The translations under genes and the position numbers were made by a program. Positions 41,172-54,170 of a stretch of DNA of 64,000 nucleotides are shown one piece after another. The notes under the pieces are model-generated. The model saw only the letters and a program-made list of their open reading frames with translations, was not told where the DNA came from and made no database searches. Within the stretch, counting starts at the first letter, position 1; each line of letters begins with the position of its first letter. This DNA comes from Paragonimus skrjabini miyazakii (Eukaryota; Platyhelminthes; Trematoda; Plagiorchiida; Troglotrematidae): contig JTDE01002295.1 in assembly GCA_014338405.1 (NCBI GenBank), positions 39,879 to 103,878 of the forward strand, given 5' to 3'.

Positions 41172-44100
41172 AGCTTCCGACAATTGTCGTTGCACGTACG
41201 TATTTGATGTAACTGCCAATAAAGTAGACGCAGTATCATTTCGCACAGAAAAATAGGTCATTGTATATTTTCAGAGGTCGGTCGAAATACACGTCTCTCA
41301 AAGGAAACAATGTATACTTTCTTCTGTTCACTGTTAATGACTTCCACTTATGCGTTGAATCATGTTACATGGATTGTACCATAACTACCCCAGTGTAGGC
41401 CGCGGATCGGTTTTTGTTTTCCACAGGGATTTTGTTTACTTTGGAAGCGCACTAGTAGTCATTCTGTGGCATCCTCCTGAAGAAATGCAATCCGAACGGT
41501 ATAGTCAGAAGGGATGAAGCAATGTTCGTTCAATATTCGCCTGTGGAATGATAGCTGCTTAGCGCAGTATAGGCTATTGACTGTTGATTATACAGAAGAT
41601 GTTCGAGCCTTTAGCTTCGTTCCTAATATCGCTGGAATTGAGCCAACACTAGAGGGAAATTTTACTTACAGGTAAACTGACGAGACATTTCGGCATTTTT
41701 ACACAACCATTTGAGCGATTCAAGATTAGGGTTTGTCCTAGGATTATCAATACATTTCGAATTAATTACTCATCTTTGTTGACCTTAATGCAAATGTCCA
41801 GCTGAGTACAGCATGGAGCTGCACAGAATATCTCAAAGAGGTATTATCGTTTCTCGCAGAATAGGTTCCTTAGACTAGTCTATTCTCCATGCCCTATCAA
41901 CTTGTCAGCAATGGTGCTATTTTGATAAACAAGATGTTATTTCATAAGCTCAAATCTTTTAGAAACTTTCATACACCCAGTCATAATCACTACCTTCAAG
42001 GAATTCCGTTAAAATCGCAACATCAGATGAACGGCGTGAGCTGCAAACAATCTTACTGTATTGCTAGGATAAGTCAAAATTGAAGCATCTCGCTCGAGTC
42101 TATCAGGTCAGCGTCATAAGTAAATTACTCCTAATGAAAATTTGATTTACACACTCTATAGGATGCTATCACGCAATTTGGTCACCTGATCAAAGCTGAG
42201 GTGGCAAACGACTTCTGTGACCAATGCTTTTGAATCGTGGCTCGTTAAATTGCACTTGTTTTATTGGTGGGTGTCCGAATCCGAGGTTTATTTAATCTCC
42301 TGTTTTCTAGTTTCGTATCGGTTCACTATTTTTCCTGTTCTCATTATCCATACCATTTCGAAAATGAACACTTTCTTCCTTTGGTTCTACTATCTTTTTG
42401 TACCACTCAGTTGGGAGTTTGATGCATACAAGAGTTACATGCTTCACCAAAATTGTACACTTTTATGAATTAAAAACGAAGACGCCATTGTTGTCATAAT
42501 TAGCCAAAAAGACGGGGACAAACAACCAGATTTATTTCAGATTCGAATTGAAGAGGATATGTTGGTAGTCAGTTGATACGGTGAATCTGTTAAAGCAAAA
42601 ACTGGTTAGGCTGTTCTTTGAATATACTTGAAGAACAACTGGTATCGAGGCAACCTTGTGAAAGTGCTGAAAGTCAAATAGTAAAACTGCTTTGTGCATT
42701 TCAAACTGCAGTTTTTTGATACTTACATAAACAAATCTTCGGCAGAAAATTGCCGTCTAAAATTTTGAGATTAGAAAAAATTCATACAAAAGGTGATATC
42801 AGTTTTCTATTCGGAACATATTTGGAGAAGCAAATAAACATTCACAAAAGACCGGTCAGAAATGGTAATTAGAATCATAGCACAGTTTGAAGATCGACGA
42901 CTTACGAGGTCAACAACGTTTAAAATGAGTGTACTACAAAGAATGGAGGGAGAAATTACACCGTCGTCAACAATACGTTTCTTGTATAAAGGAAACTCTT
43001 AAAATACACGCTGAGTTTATTAAGAAAAAAATTTATGATGTTGCACAATTCAAAATGGAGTACGCCCACATTCAAAAAATCTGGAAACATACGGAGATGA
43101 AAAGAAGTTGGACTTCAATTATAAAATGAGTTTTTGATTACTTCAGTGAAACAATCGCTAACATAGGAACAGATCAGATTGAAAAATGATTTGCCGCCTA
43201 ACTTAATTATTTCAGAGACTAGATTTTAGAAAGAGCTTTGATTTCAGTCTACAGTTAGTGACAAACATCAGAGAACTGCACACACTTTATTACTTTGAGG
43301 AGTAGAAATAATATATCAATTTGGAACGATAAAAGTTCATGATAAACATAGTAATTAGTTTGATGAGATCATTTTAGTAAGTAAAGAAAAAAACAGGATA
43401 TCTGTGAGTGTTGTGCAGGAAAGTCAAATGTAATTGCTATTATAGATGAGATTTAAGAACTATCGTGAAGGTTTCACATTCGCTGTCTAATTTCCATGCT
43501 CTACTGTAAAAATAAAGCTTATTAGGTCTGTGAATTCATGTTTTTCATTTTTTTTCTGCAGTACATAATAGAATTAGCTATACTTGCATTACTGCAGATA
43601 CATGAACAAGTCTATATTGCATACACTTCAAGTTTGTCTGTTTTATAGAATATTAATCTATTCCGTTTGCAATTTACTATCCAAACTGATTCGTGGGTCA
43701 CACTCTGAGTAGGTGACAGTAACAATTGTACGTTTTGTGTCACTCACATCAACATCTCGTGATAAACTCTCACAAGGTTTTATCGATGCAACTAGTAGGC
43801 TGAAAACAGAATATTTCAATTTAATGGAATACCAGGCGATCAGGTGACCTCTAAACTTTTGTAAACTCTACTATGCCATAATTATTTTTGCCGATTTTTA
43901 TTGACCGCGATAAACCAGTTCACGCCCTACTCAGAGCATCTGAGATGAGGTGACTTAAAGTTTTCACCACCGTAGAAAATGTCAAAATATCACAATCGCA
44001 GAATTAATATGTTGATTGGTGGCTAGCTATCTGTAGTAAACCATACTTTTCGAAACATCTATTCTTGGGTCATGTGGTTTTGATAATTTGGATTTTGGTA

Positions 44101-46904
44101 ATCGGGTGGTGGAATGCAAAAGTGTGATCGCTTGTGACTAGTCAACTTTGAAATATATTAGTTAAGTAGAAAACAGTTGGCGAACGTGGCACATTAAATT
44201 TCTTTCAGTTGTTAGAAAGACGTGGTTAGGAACCACTGATTGTCGAGTCAACTTCATCGTGTCCATTTCATCGCAGATGCATTCATGTGTTACTCAAGTA
44301 CAAAGTTCCGTCTGTAACTCTTCCATTTTCTGTAAAATCTCTTCGTAAGGCAACCACAACAAGAATATGACTAGTTTTGGAATCAGCCTATAGACTAGAC
44401 CAGCGTCGCCCAAAAGTTTCGACTAATCCTGAACCTTCTACTTTTTGATCGAAAGCTCTGCTTCAACGTTATAGATGAAAAATTTCCATAGCTTTTTTCC
44501 TTGAAATAATAATGGTTTGATATAGTGAATACACACTGAACATTCCTCACATGTGATATCAAGTTTCATATTGTCATAGACTTTCATTCCAGCCCTTTTC
44601 AGAAAGCACAACCTACGAGCCAATGTGATTAAAGCGTCCGCATGAGATCATTTAGTCGTGTCTCTTGTGTGAAGTAACTGGCACATTGGTCAGCATTGTT
44701 GTCCCATGAAATTGTACTCAACGTTTACAATATATGTGAAACCGCTTGACTTAATTATTGAACTGATCTACCATCAAAAAACAATCAAAATTTATCCAAG
44801 AAGTACAGTTTCATCTGCTTCCAGCGTAAAAAATCTAGCATACTCAGGTCACGATAAATCGGTGAGTTTGAGATGTCCCGTTTTGAATCCTACTCATTAT
44901 AACGTTCATTGCAATAAATCTTTTTTTTCCAACAAGTCAAGAGAATGGAAAGACAACTTAGAGATGTTTGACTTTCCTCAAAAAAGCAAAATTCATAAAC
45001 TGCTGCAACGTCTAGTTTGGATCATTTGTTCCCGAATGTTATCTCTAAACTGCCTTTGTTCTGAATCGTGCTGATTAAAGAAATTTCATCCTTTTCCTCT
45101 CGTTGGTGAATAATTAAACCTCCAAATCAAAGATTTCACAAAAATATTTTTTTAAATATTGCACTTACAAACAGTATTCTGTCAGATTGTCGTTTGTTTA
45201 GGAAATTCCTGTGCCAGTGACATGGACACCAGGTTAAAACTCCTTTGCGGACATTTTGGTCCTATTCTGATCGTTAGTGGTAATCCATTTTATATCTCAG
45301 TAATTACCATATAGTCACAAGTACCGCCTGAATAAGTTTACATTCATTTGCCCCCATGTAGACTGAGTAGAATACGATATCACTTTCGTCTGGAAACGCT
45401 AGTTTGAATACATTTATAAGTGAACATCACTTACAATAGATTTTAGCTATCATTTAATTCGACGGAAATGCGGGAGCTTTGATAATTTGTGAGTGGTGTT
45501 CCCTTTATATGGACTGAAAATTCGCACTAATTGGTGGTATTGAATAGAATAGTCCGATGAAGAAAGTCGTATTCATTGATCAGACGAAGATTTGCAGGTA
45601 AGCTGTGCCATGGATACACGTTATTGAAATGATGAGAAGCTTGAGGGGAGAGGATAACAGAGATAAACCTTTCATTGGTTAATTGCATTTGGAGTACTTG
45701 TAGAATGGTTCTATACAGTGTCATAATTGACTGGCGTATGCTCGATTCTTGTACCAGTCTCAGTATTTGTGTCAGCATTTTTTGATTATTAAGTCGTCAC
45801 CTGATTTCAACAAATCGTTTTATTGCCAAAAGCTTGAACCTTGCAGTTACGTGTAACTGCAACTTCATTGACTGATTTCTTCATGTATTCTTCATTCATA
45901 TAACAGTGTTGAGTGCTGGAAGACATCACCGAAGATCCCATTTCATAGAAAGAGTTCTTGTAAACTCTACTCAATGGCCAATATCTTAAATGCATTGAAA
46001 ATATTCGAGAAACTTATACTCGCCATGTTGACTACTCAACTGACAAGTAACAATCCTCACCATTATGCCTAATGGTGCTTGAGATAAAAATGAGATGTTA
46101 TTGATAATCTCTTGTTAACACCAGACAACAGATGCAAAATCACCTATACGTATTCTATGGATTATGTTAATGTCTCCAGCTGCAAAGACCAAGCAACCTT
46201 AGGTTATCTATTACGATATGCAACTGCTTCGTTGACCGAACGTAATACGTGTGTTTAAGCCACATTGTGTTCTCACTTGACAACCAATTCTGACATATAC
46301 CCAAAGGGTTGCCACGTCAACTTAGCTGATAACAGCTTACATGAGTGGATTTTCGCTATCAAACACTGTGCGTGTAACGTAGGTTTTAGGATAAATTTTT
46401 CTAACGATTTTATTTCAACTCCGCTACAACAATTTTTCTCGGTATTGAGCAGGTTGGCCAAAAGATCGTTACCTATTTGTGAGCACATCAAAATGTGTGA
46501 ATGTATTGTTTTCACTCTTAGATGACAATCAGCATAAGTGAATCATAGAGCAGCAAGTGAAGTCGTACATTCAGAGTATGTCCATTCGCAGAGAGATATC
46601 ATACAAATATGATATGCAACAAGGTGTACTGATCTTCTCATATAAATGGTGTTTCCACAAAAGTAAAGAAACGCTTTTTGTTTGTGGTCTGTTTGAAAAC
46701 ATTTCCCCTCTCGCCATCTCATTTCAAGATGTATCTACTCCTTTGTAACCCTCCAATTTTGTATTGTTCTTCCGCACATGAGTTTACAAAAGATTTCAAG
46801 CTTTTAAACCGCTCTATAAGGCTGCTGGCCTGATGTAAGTTTATCACACTCATTTATTTCATAGATCTTATCGTTGTATTGTATTTGATAGTATACAGAC
46901 AGTT
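41172..46904. other. AT-rich intergenic DNA, no gene recognised
   Basis: This is about 5.7 kb, with 42.4-45.4 kb particularly AT-rich. Open frames of 60-122 codons (for example 44706-45074) lack recognisable domains, as expected from AT-rich chance frames. A SINE-like tail, GTGAACATCACTTACAATAG, lies at 45420-45440. Confidence 0.4.
45420..45490 (-). repeat. SINE family A, tail fragment
   Basis: GTGAACATCACTTACAATAG followed by TTTAGCTATCATTTAATTCG resembles the minus-strand start of family A copies. It is short and diverged. Confidence 0.35.
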
Positions 46905-46985
46905 TGTTAGTAAAATACGTTTAGGAATTTCCGCGTGAGTGTTGGGGTAAGTGGTGGCTGGAGCCACGGCATATTCTAATCAAGC
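46905..46985 (+). mobile_element. RTE-like 3' end fragment with hairpin
   Basis: TTTGTTAGTAAAATACG, then TGTTGGGGTAAGTGGTGGCT and GGAGCCACGGCA, align with 29470-29540 of the RTE element. The stem GTGGC/GCCAC (46954-46958 with 46963-46967) closes a TGGA loop. No coding remnant is visible upstream. Confidence 0.5.
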
Positions 46986-47829
46986 GAAATACCATATCGA
47001 ATGAATGAACAATCGTTCTATACCTGAAGGCCAATTGCGCTAATTATTCTGTCTTGTAACACAATCTACTCTTAGGATTGCACTTTGATGTAAAATTCTT
47101 GAACGATCTATTATCTGGTGGGAATTGTAGTTAATCCTGCATCTAGTTCTTCAGATGTGGTTCAGCAACTGAGCATATAACAAGATGTAACCTTTTGTTG
47201 GCCAGATTGCACACTGGTGAAATTCTTAGTCCTATGATTCCATTGTGTACCATGGTTTTGAAAATTTGTTATTGCTGCTAAATACGTGATGGTATTGCTA
47301 TCTGAAATCCTAAATTTATTTAACAATTTTACCTGTGTTTACTGCCTGAACCAAAAATCAAGGTGAAACAGTCTTGAGTCAAAGCAACGGAAACGTAGAC
47401 TGTGTTATCGTTGCGGGTAAAACACGGCCAGGTAGCTTTCGATGCCTATCGCCTAGCTGAACACAGATAGTCTGGTTGCACTTCTGATGTCAGTTTTTAG
47501 TCTATCTGAATCATATTTGTTGTTCTATCCGACTCTCACGTGTCTAGACTACAACTGTTTGAAATAATGAAGATTATTACAAATTGACTAGTGGCCGATT
47601 CGTTGTAATGTTCCAAATAAATTAATACTCCATTCTCCTTGAATTGTTTAATTCGTTCGAGAAAACGAACGGGAGTCATGTGAACGACAAGGTAGCGAAC
47701 AAGGCTTGTTTTCTGTGTTTGATCACTAGGCTAATCACAACACAGTAAATATGAAAGAGAGTAACCAGGGTGGATAAGAACAACGGTCAATAGAGGTTAT
47801 GGACGGCGTGTGTGATATCAGCTACGCCA
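46986..47829. other. no gene recognised
   Basis: No coding region is supported. Part of it may be the 3' UTR of the Penelope-like element, which reads leftward and stops at 47830. Confidence 0.35.
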
Positions 47830-49626
47830 TCACTGTTCCAAATCGTGGGCTTGATTGATTGTAGGCCAGGGGAGATTAAGTGTCCGTGCGATTTTCTTCT
47901 GAGCGCCGATATCAGGGTTGCGTAATCGGATACTAATGGCCTCAGCAACGGTCAACATTCGGAATCTTACCATTTTTGATCGATTTCTTGGCGCTAAGTG
48001 AAGAATATGAAAAGCATCTTTCTTACTAACAGAACGATTAGATTTGGTCAAGTGAGCAGCAGTCGCGCTTGAAACCGTTTTAATCACACCACTGTTCAAT
48101 CACGCAGGATGATGTTCACGCACTCTGCCAGACAATCGCCTTGTAGTACGACCAAGGTTTGATGCTCGGCATGAGCAAACAAATGAGAATATACAATAGT
48201 TGGTTATAGAACATGGAAGTGTCTTTGGGTTGTGACATGATAACGAGTGTTGAACAGAAATTCACGTAAACTTGAGCGGCAGGGTAAGTTGTGACGCCTG
48301 CTTTTCTGAGCTTTCTTGAGATAACTTCATTCGTGGGATCTACCTGGAAAAGAATACCTAAAACGTAAGTTTTTTATTCACAAAATTTGATTTAAATTTC
48401 GACTCTACTGCCTTCGTCAGCTTCTGAATGAAACGAATTGGGTAGCCCTTCTGCATGAACACTTCTTGTAGAAAATCTAGTTCAGCTTGTAGAGTGTCAG
48501 GGGTGCAGATCCTTAACGCCCTACTGGTCAAATATCGTATGGGGTTTCGCTTTTGAATTAGCGAAACGAATTTGTCAAAGCGAATGTACTGCCCCCCTCC
48601 TCCAAATGTGTTTCCTGTACACATTTTGTTGGAATGAACCATCCTCTCTTCTTACTGCGCAAACACCCAAAAAATCCATTCCGCCGTTGTCGTTTGACTC
48701 TTTGGTGAATTTAATACCGTTATGGGTTCAGGTAAAAGCGACCATAACTATGTCAGTGTTAGAAATCTCATTGACGACGAAGAAATATCATCAGCATAGC
48801 GTTTGTAAAACTTAAATCGTTTAATGAACGCACTCAATTGATTAGTCTCCTTTTGCTCATGAAAAAGCCAGCTAACAAGGGACCTGGAGGGGAGCCTGTT
48901 GCCACTTCATCTCTCTGTCGTTAGATTGCATTGTTGAACAGAAACTGAACGTTACTAGTACAAAGTATCAGTAGTTCTCTCAGTTCATCCATTGGAATGC
49001 CCACATGTTTGTTGTTAAGTTCGATATAATCGCATAAATATTCAGCTATCCTCTGTAGAGGCATGTTCGTAAATAATGAAGCAACATTGGACGATGTTCA
49101 GGCCTTGGATCACATCAATGAAATGAAACGTGTCCGGAAGACTGTGTTGTGTTAGCTCCAACCTGCCGGATTCGAGGAGACCGGCAAGCCATTTGGCCAG
49201 ATCACGATAAGGCGAGTTGCACATACCTACAGTGGGTCTCAAAGGCAAACTTGCTTTGTGCATTTTCGGCAGATCGTATAACCTAGGGATTGTTGTCTCA
49301 GTGAGACGGATGCGTTCGAAAGTGACCGGATCAATTATTTCCATCTGTTTCACTCCACGCAACGTGTTAGATATCGCCTTTTCCATGTCTGGTGTTTTGT
49401 CTCGCTCTCTATTCATCCTCATGAAGTTTGCCCCGTCGGTAAGTATACCATTCGCTTTGGTGACGTAATCAATGTTGTACACTAAAACAACTCCTGTGCC
49501 TTTATCCGGTCTGAAAATCATTATACGATCGTTCCTTTGTGAAAACTTCAAAGCATCTAACTTTTGCTTGGTCAAAAGCTGTTTTACTTGCGCTGTGCAG
49601 TTATGATATTGATAGAATGAGTTCAC
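47830..49626 (-). mobile_element. degraded Penelope-like element with RT and GIY-YIG domains
   Basis: Reading right to left: a 194-codon frame from 49626 (no ATG; the element probably extends further) has 'RPDKGTGVVLV' at residues 39-49 and 'LPKMHKASLPLRPTVGMCNS' further on, typical of Penelope-like RTs. The catalytic YADD follows at 48798-48787, after which a one-base loss shifts the frame. A 94-codon frame (48642-48358) holds the linker. The endonuclease follows with 'GRTTRRLSGRVREH' near 48170, but the YIG triad has become NLG and stops interrupt it. The last frame (48099-47830) ends with the conserved 'AEAISIRLRNPDIGAQKK' and 'LNLPWP'. Both enzymatic parts are in the expected order on one strand. 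It is inactive. Confidence 0.85.
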
Positions 49627-51786
49627 CAGTCTTTCTTCGTTTACAGTTGAGTTATGGCAGCTAACTGACCATACAAATTTTCTGACTTACCCTAGTTACT
49701 GTTTGTCATATTTACTGTGTTGCAATTAGCCTGTTAATCAAACACAAAAACGAGTCTTGTTCGCTATTTTGTTGTTCACTCGACTACTTTCACGCAACCC
49801 ATGTTGACCTTTTGATTTGTGTCTACTACATGGAGCGTGAGCTGTGACCGTGGCCAGTCTTCTGTTATAGCTCATGGTCAATCACAGGTGTACACAAATG
49901 TTTACTCCTCTCGCTCACAAAAAGTGGGTCACACACAATACATTAAATCGTATAGACCACATCAGGTTATCATTGTTGTTTTACAAAATCCCTTGTGTTT
50001 GCTGAATCTCGGTCATGTCCCGTGCTTTCCTTGTGTCACAACTAAATATTCAACAGTCGAAGACTCGTGTGAACTGCTTGTGATATGCCGTGAACATATG
50101 GTGTAAATAACAGGGTCACGTAAATTCTATACATTTTATGTTTGCACAGTGTGAATCGGTACACTAAATGTCTTGCATTCGTACGTAGTAAGTTGGACCA
50201 AATTACTCAACTTTGTAAACGTTACTATTGTTCCTAAACAATGATGGCTCATAAGATGGCTAATTTGCCATACCTGTTATAAGGACAGCAACTGACGGCC
50301 ATTAACTGCTTGTAGCCTAAACATGAATACCGAGATATAAATAACGGTTTGAGTGAAGATGTGCATCACTAATGAACAAACTATAGATAGTACGTAAACA
50401 ACGTTCTATACGTTTAACACAAAACTACACCTAGAATCAAGGTTTGTTTTGTTTATTCGACCGAGTCATCTCATGCTTAACCAAGGTGACATACTACTCA
50501 CCAGTACTCACGTCACAATGAAAGATGTGGTGAGTATTGAATAGGTAAGCGGATGGTTGGGTAGTGCGGTTCTGATGTAAACTTTCCGAGCTCTTAGCTT
50601 GACTTCTTACCTCAGGTGAATGAAAGAAATACATATAAAACTTGCGGTCCTTGTCACTATTTCGAATCCGGCTAAAGCCAGGAAGTTTTCACAACGGAAT
50701 CGTTTCGTAATCAATCAGTTTGCATACTGCTGCCCGGTAATTAACATACAGTAATTCAACATTCTACTAATTTTTACCATAATGCATTAAGGATTTCAAA
50801 CAGTTACCCAGTCTTACTCAGTTTGTTGAACCATTTAAAATTTTATCCTTTATGACACTGTTTGTTGTATCACCCAGTGTTCGACCAAGCAAAGTCTTCG
50901 CACCATCCCACGAATGAATTGCACTATCGCCCTTTTCTCTTAGTAATATCTTCATTAATACTGAGTCAACCGTGCTGTCTTTCTGCTACAAATGATTGAC
51001 AACTTTTAGCAAAAAGAAGTAGAAAGAATTTTGTTTGGATAAAATTGTACAAAAAGGAAGTAGAGATAAAACAGATAAAAACAATCGCATTGAAAAAGTG
51101 TACAGTCAACCAGTTCGCCTTTATTTTTTATATGACTAGTAAGACATATTCATTTGTGTTCCGTTTTCATAATTCCATTTGTCAGTTAGATGCACTTTCG
51201 ACAAGCAACTGAAGTTTATTGAAATACAAACTCTTCCATTTTTGTATCAACCAACCACAGTTCGAATCATTTAACCTCATAATTTGGCCCTTTTCCCCAT
51301 ACTCTATGAGTCACAGAATCTGACATCTATTTTATGGGGTTAAGATGATGATTGTGCTGTTCTGCAAGTTCAAAACCTTAATCCTCCAGAACAGTAATGA
51401 CACATGACATATTAATCTGACACCGCCTCGCTGGAGAATGACAACTGTATACCAGAGTGTAGAAATGGTTAGCAACAGAAAGCATTCTGCTATCTAAATG
51501 TATGAACCAGTTTCTTGATTACTGGAAAATGTGTTCAGTTAACTCACACCAAGGCCTGAAACTGCCTTTAATTCAAACAAAGAGATGATATCTTTGTTAC
51601 GTCAGCTGACGTGCTATTCTTTTTTTGGAAAATTCATTCACATTTATCACAGAAAAAAGTAATCCGTAGTTTGAAAGAAAATGAATTCTCATTGATGAGC
51701 CTAAGAAGCAAAAATTTCAGCTGTATAAAAGCGGTGTTGAGATTGCCCCTGATTACTGTGAGTAGTAAAGTATCGTGGATCACAAA
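49627..51786. other. no gene recognised
   Basis: The right part of the Penelope-like element or its terminal repeat may extend here, but I could not trace it. Nothing else was recognised up to the SINE relic. Confidence 0.35.
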
Positions 51787-52034
51787 AGTTATAAACCATT
51801 CACAATTGATGGCAGCTGTTGCATTCCTATAGATCATTCAATCACCCCCTCTCTTTCTAAGAAAAACCTACCACTTGAATTTCGCCTTTGTATGTGTTCG
51901 TCAATGGTTTGCATCACTCCCACGCAGGAGGGTAGACCGCTTATCGCTGTTTCACCAGGTAATGGTGTTGACCACTGTGACATTTATCTCTAAGTACGCA
52001 CGACTCAGTTATCACGTGAAAATGCTCAACCATA
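51787..52034 (-). repeat. SINE family A, old copy
   Basis: Order and spacing match the minus-strand element: ACAATTGATGGCAGCTGTTG, a damaged body near 51870-51915, a head region with AATGGTGTTGACC, and CGACTCAGTTATCACGTGAA followed by GCTCAACC. The pol III boxes are degraded. Confidence 0.6.
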
Positions 52035-53415
52035 TTGGGTATGCGAAGGAATATACTAAGCAATGATTGCTTCATAAAAATTCAATCTGTTGCTTCCTAC
52101 TAAAATTTATTGGGCTTCAGAAAATAAAGTCTGCTCACTTCATACCACACATGACGTGATTAAATGAAAACATGACGATTGAAATATGTCACAGAACGTT
52201 TAAATCTTTCTTGACATAATGATACATACAGTTTGATAGATAGGGGAGCTAGTTGGTCAGCCTTCAATTTTCGTGATATGTGACCAATTTTGTTGGTGGC
52301 GAAAGGTGTACATTTAAATTCCTACATCTAACGACAAATAGCCGTCCGGTCTGGTTGATTTATCCATCATGTCCATCAACCCCATCCTGTACCAGGTGTA
52401 TTCCATGGAATGGTAGATGAGTATTTGTTGCATCAAGGTCACTCATACCGGGCTGTTTTACACGAACCAATTTGTTTCAGTTAGTGTAATGTGTAAAATT
52501 AATTCTTTATCGCAATTTTTTAGCTTAAGTCATGATTCTGCAAGGTGACTATTTTAACGTTGAGTGCGAATATTCGATTCGGTTGACTTACCGATAATTT
52601 CTGATAGGTTTATTTCATCCGGGTAGCAAATAGTCAGTGATGAAGTAGTCTAATACACAATCCACCTACCAATATGAGGCTCGCTGCATTTGAGTGTTGT
52701 CATTTTACTCAGAGTTACTGAATTACAATATATGCTCAATGGTTTCGGTATTATGGAAGAGAAAATATAAAAGTCGATTGTGGGAAAGTTGAATAAACAT
52801 TACTTCTAGATACTTTGTTACACTGTGCATTTTTCAACGAGATAGAGAGGGTCATATAGTGATAATTTTGACATCTCTCAATTTAAAAACAGACTAATAT
52901 GTTGATCCATAAAATCTACCCCAAATTTTCAGTTTTTGTACGTCCAACGGAAACAACGAGTTACAGAGTGGTGATAATGCTGCTTCACGACACTCCACGG
53001 TTGATATTTACGGCAACCTGTGTTTTCACGGCACTATTGTGAAACTTTCTCATGCTTACTAACTGGTTTTCGTTTGATGGATGAAAGCACAGTTTTGAAT
53101 TAATGTGTGGGGTATTTTGTCTGACAATTTGATAATATATCCAGGTAATTGTACTATTTTCAAACACCTATTAACGATAGTTTTAGAGATCGAACCTACA
53201 ATATTATGTGCGTTTGCCTGATACTCTGTCTGATAACCAGTTGCCAATTAGACTTGATATAATCTTCGCTTGTTGACAGACTGTCTCAGTGCAGATATTT
53301 TGCTCATCATAGAGGATTTACTTCTACCTTACTAATGTCTACTAAAATTTCGTTGTTTGGAGATGAATTATGTTCCACTTGCTCATATGGCTTCTCTTTA
53401 TCTAGTGAACGTGGG
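52035..53415. other. no gene recognised
   Basis: AT-rich sequence with only short chance frames. No repeat was noticed. Confidence 0.4.
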
Positions 53416-53705
53416 TGTCGCGCTAGCCCGAGGAACCAATCAGAGCGCGACGGCTATGGAATTGGCCCTACTTGGCCACTTGGTCGCGAAGTGGCCTAAA
53501 CAAGTGGACAGTGTTTCGATGAGTAAATGGCCATATTTGGCAACTATTTCATGTTATACATTTGCAGACGTTTCATTCATTTGTCGAACTGGAAGTCGGC
53601 AACACAGCGTGTTTTCCCGCAGTCATGTTCTTCCTGACTCCGCGCAGGTAGACTGAGTGAAGCCGCATAGTAGAGGCCCAGGTCTAGCAGTCAAGCCGTA
53701 ATAGA
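53416..53705 (+). mobile_element. probable LTR of a Ty3/gypsy-type element (right limit uncertain)
   Basis: A CpG-rich block starts TGTCGCGCTAGCCCGAGG and holds a CCAAT sequence at 53436-53440. That sequence sits in the loop of an 8-bp inverted repeat (GTCGCGCT 53417-53424, AGCGCGAC 53444-53451). A second hairpin is GGCCACTT/AAGTGGCC at 53474-53496. A protease-coding relic follows within 300 bases on the same strand. TG at the start and a promoter-like layout suit an LTR. The end was not fixed, no second LTR was found, and the 99-codon frame across it is probably incidental. Confidence 0.45.
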
Positions 53706-53959
53706 ACGTTTGGCAAAAGAAAGTCGCGTTATATCAGATATTTCACACGCTGTTTTTAGCCACATGCTTTTCCATGTGCACCTTCACAATAGAAGCCGTT
53801 GTATGTATCAAGGAATGTGCATACGAAGACAGTTCTGGAAAACTTGCTCTGCACAATATCAGAGTGACTTAATGGTTAAATAACAACTAAATATACCTGT
53901 TTTGCTCGGGAAATTATTCCACCTACTGCGTCTGTTAAGTATACGAAGACCAGCAGTCA

Positions 53960-54170
53960 CTCAGTAATATCGCAACTCTGTATTGATACAGGTGCATCTT
54001 CCTCAGTTTTCACGAACTCTCCTGGTGTTACGACGTTGAAGCTAAAACGAATCACTGTCATGTCCTTGCTATCTCTATCTTAGGCCTCAATGTGAACAGG
54101 AACTCTACAGCTTGCAACACATTGCACAACTATCGACAGGCTTAAACGCATCTGCAGTCTTTTTTATCCA
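53960..54170 (+). mobile_element. retropepsin (pol protease) relic of a Ty3/gypsy-type element
   Basis: The frame gives 'QLCIDTGASSSVF' with the aspartic-protease motif Asp-Thr-Gly-Ala at 53985-53996. Weaker matches to the later part of such a domain are spread over other frames near 54030-54150. A stop and frame changes break it. The short distance from the LTR-like block leaves no room for a full gag, so there was a deletion. The RT, RNase H and integrase parts were not found downstream. The DTGA active site together with the upstream LTR-like block supports an LTR retrotransposon. Confidence 0.6.

Noticed and set aside
42929..43129. 66-codon Lys-rich + frame in AT-rich DNA
   Set aside because: The Lys, Ile and His content reflects AT-rich codons. 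There is no motif or splice context.
44706..45074. 122-codon + strand frame
   Set aside because: It lies in AT-rich DNA with no motif, splice border or neighbour that supports a gene. Frames of this length are expected by chance in 64 kb.
45527..45778. Minus-strand frame with 'WHSLPANLRLINEYDFL', similar in shape to the end of some LINE proteins
   Set aside because: Only one short stretch fits, with no further RT motifs on either side.
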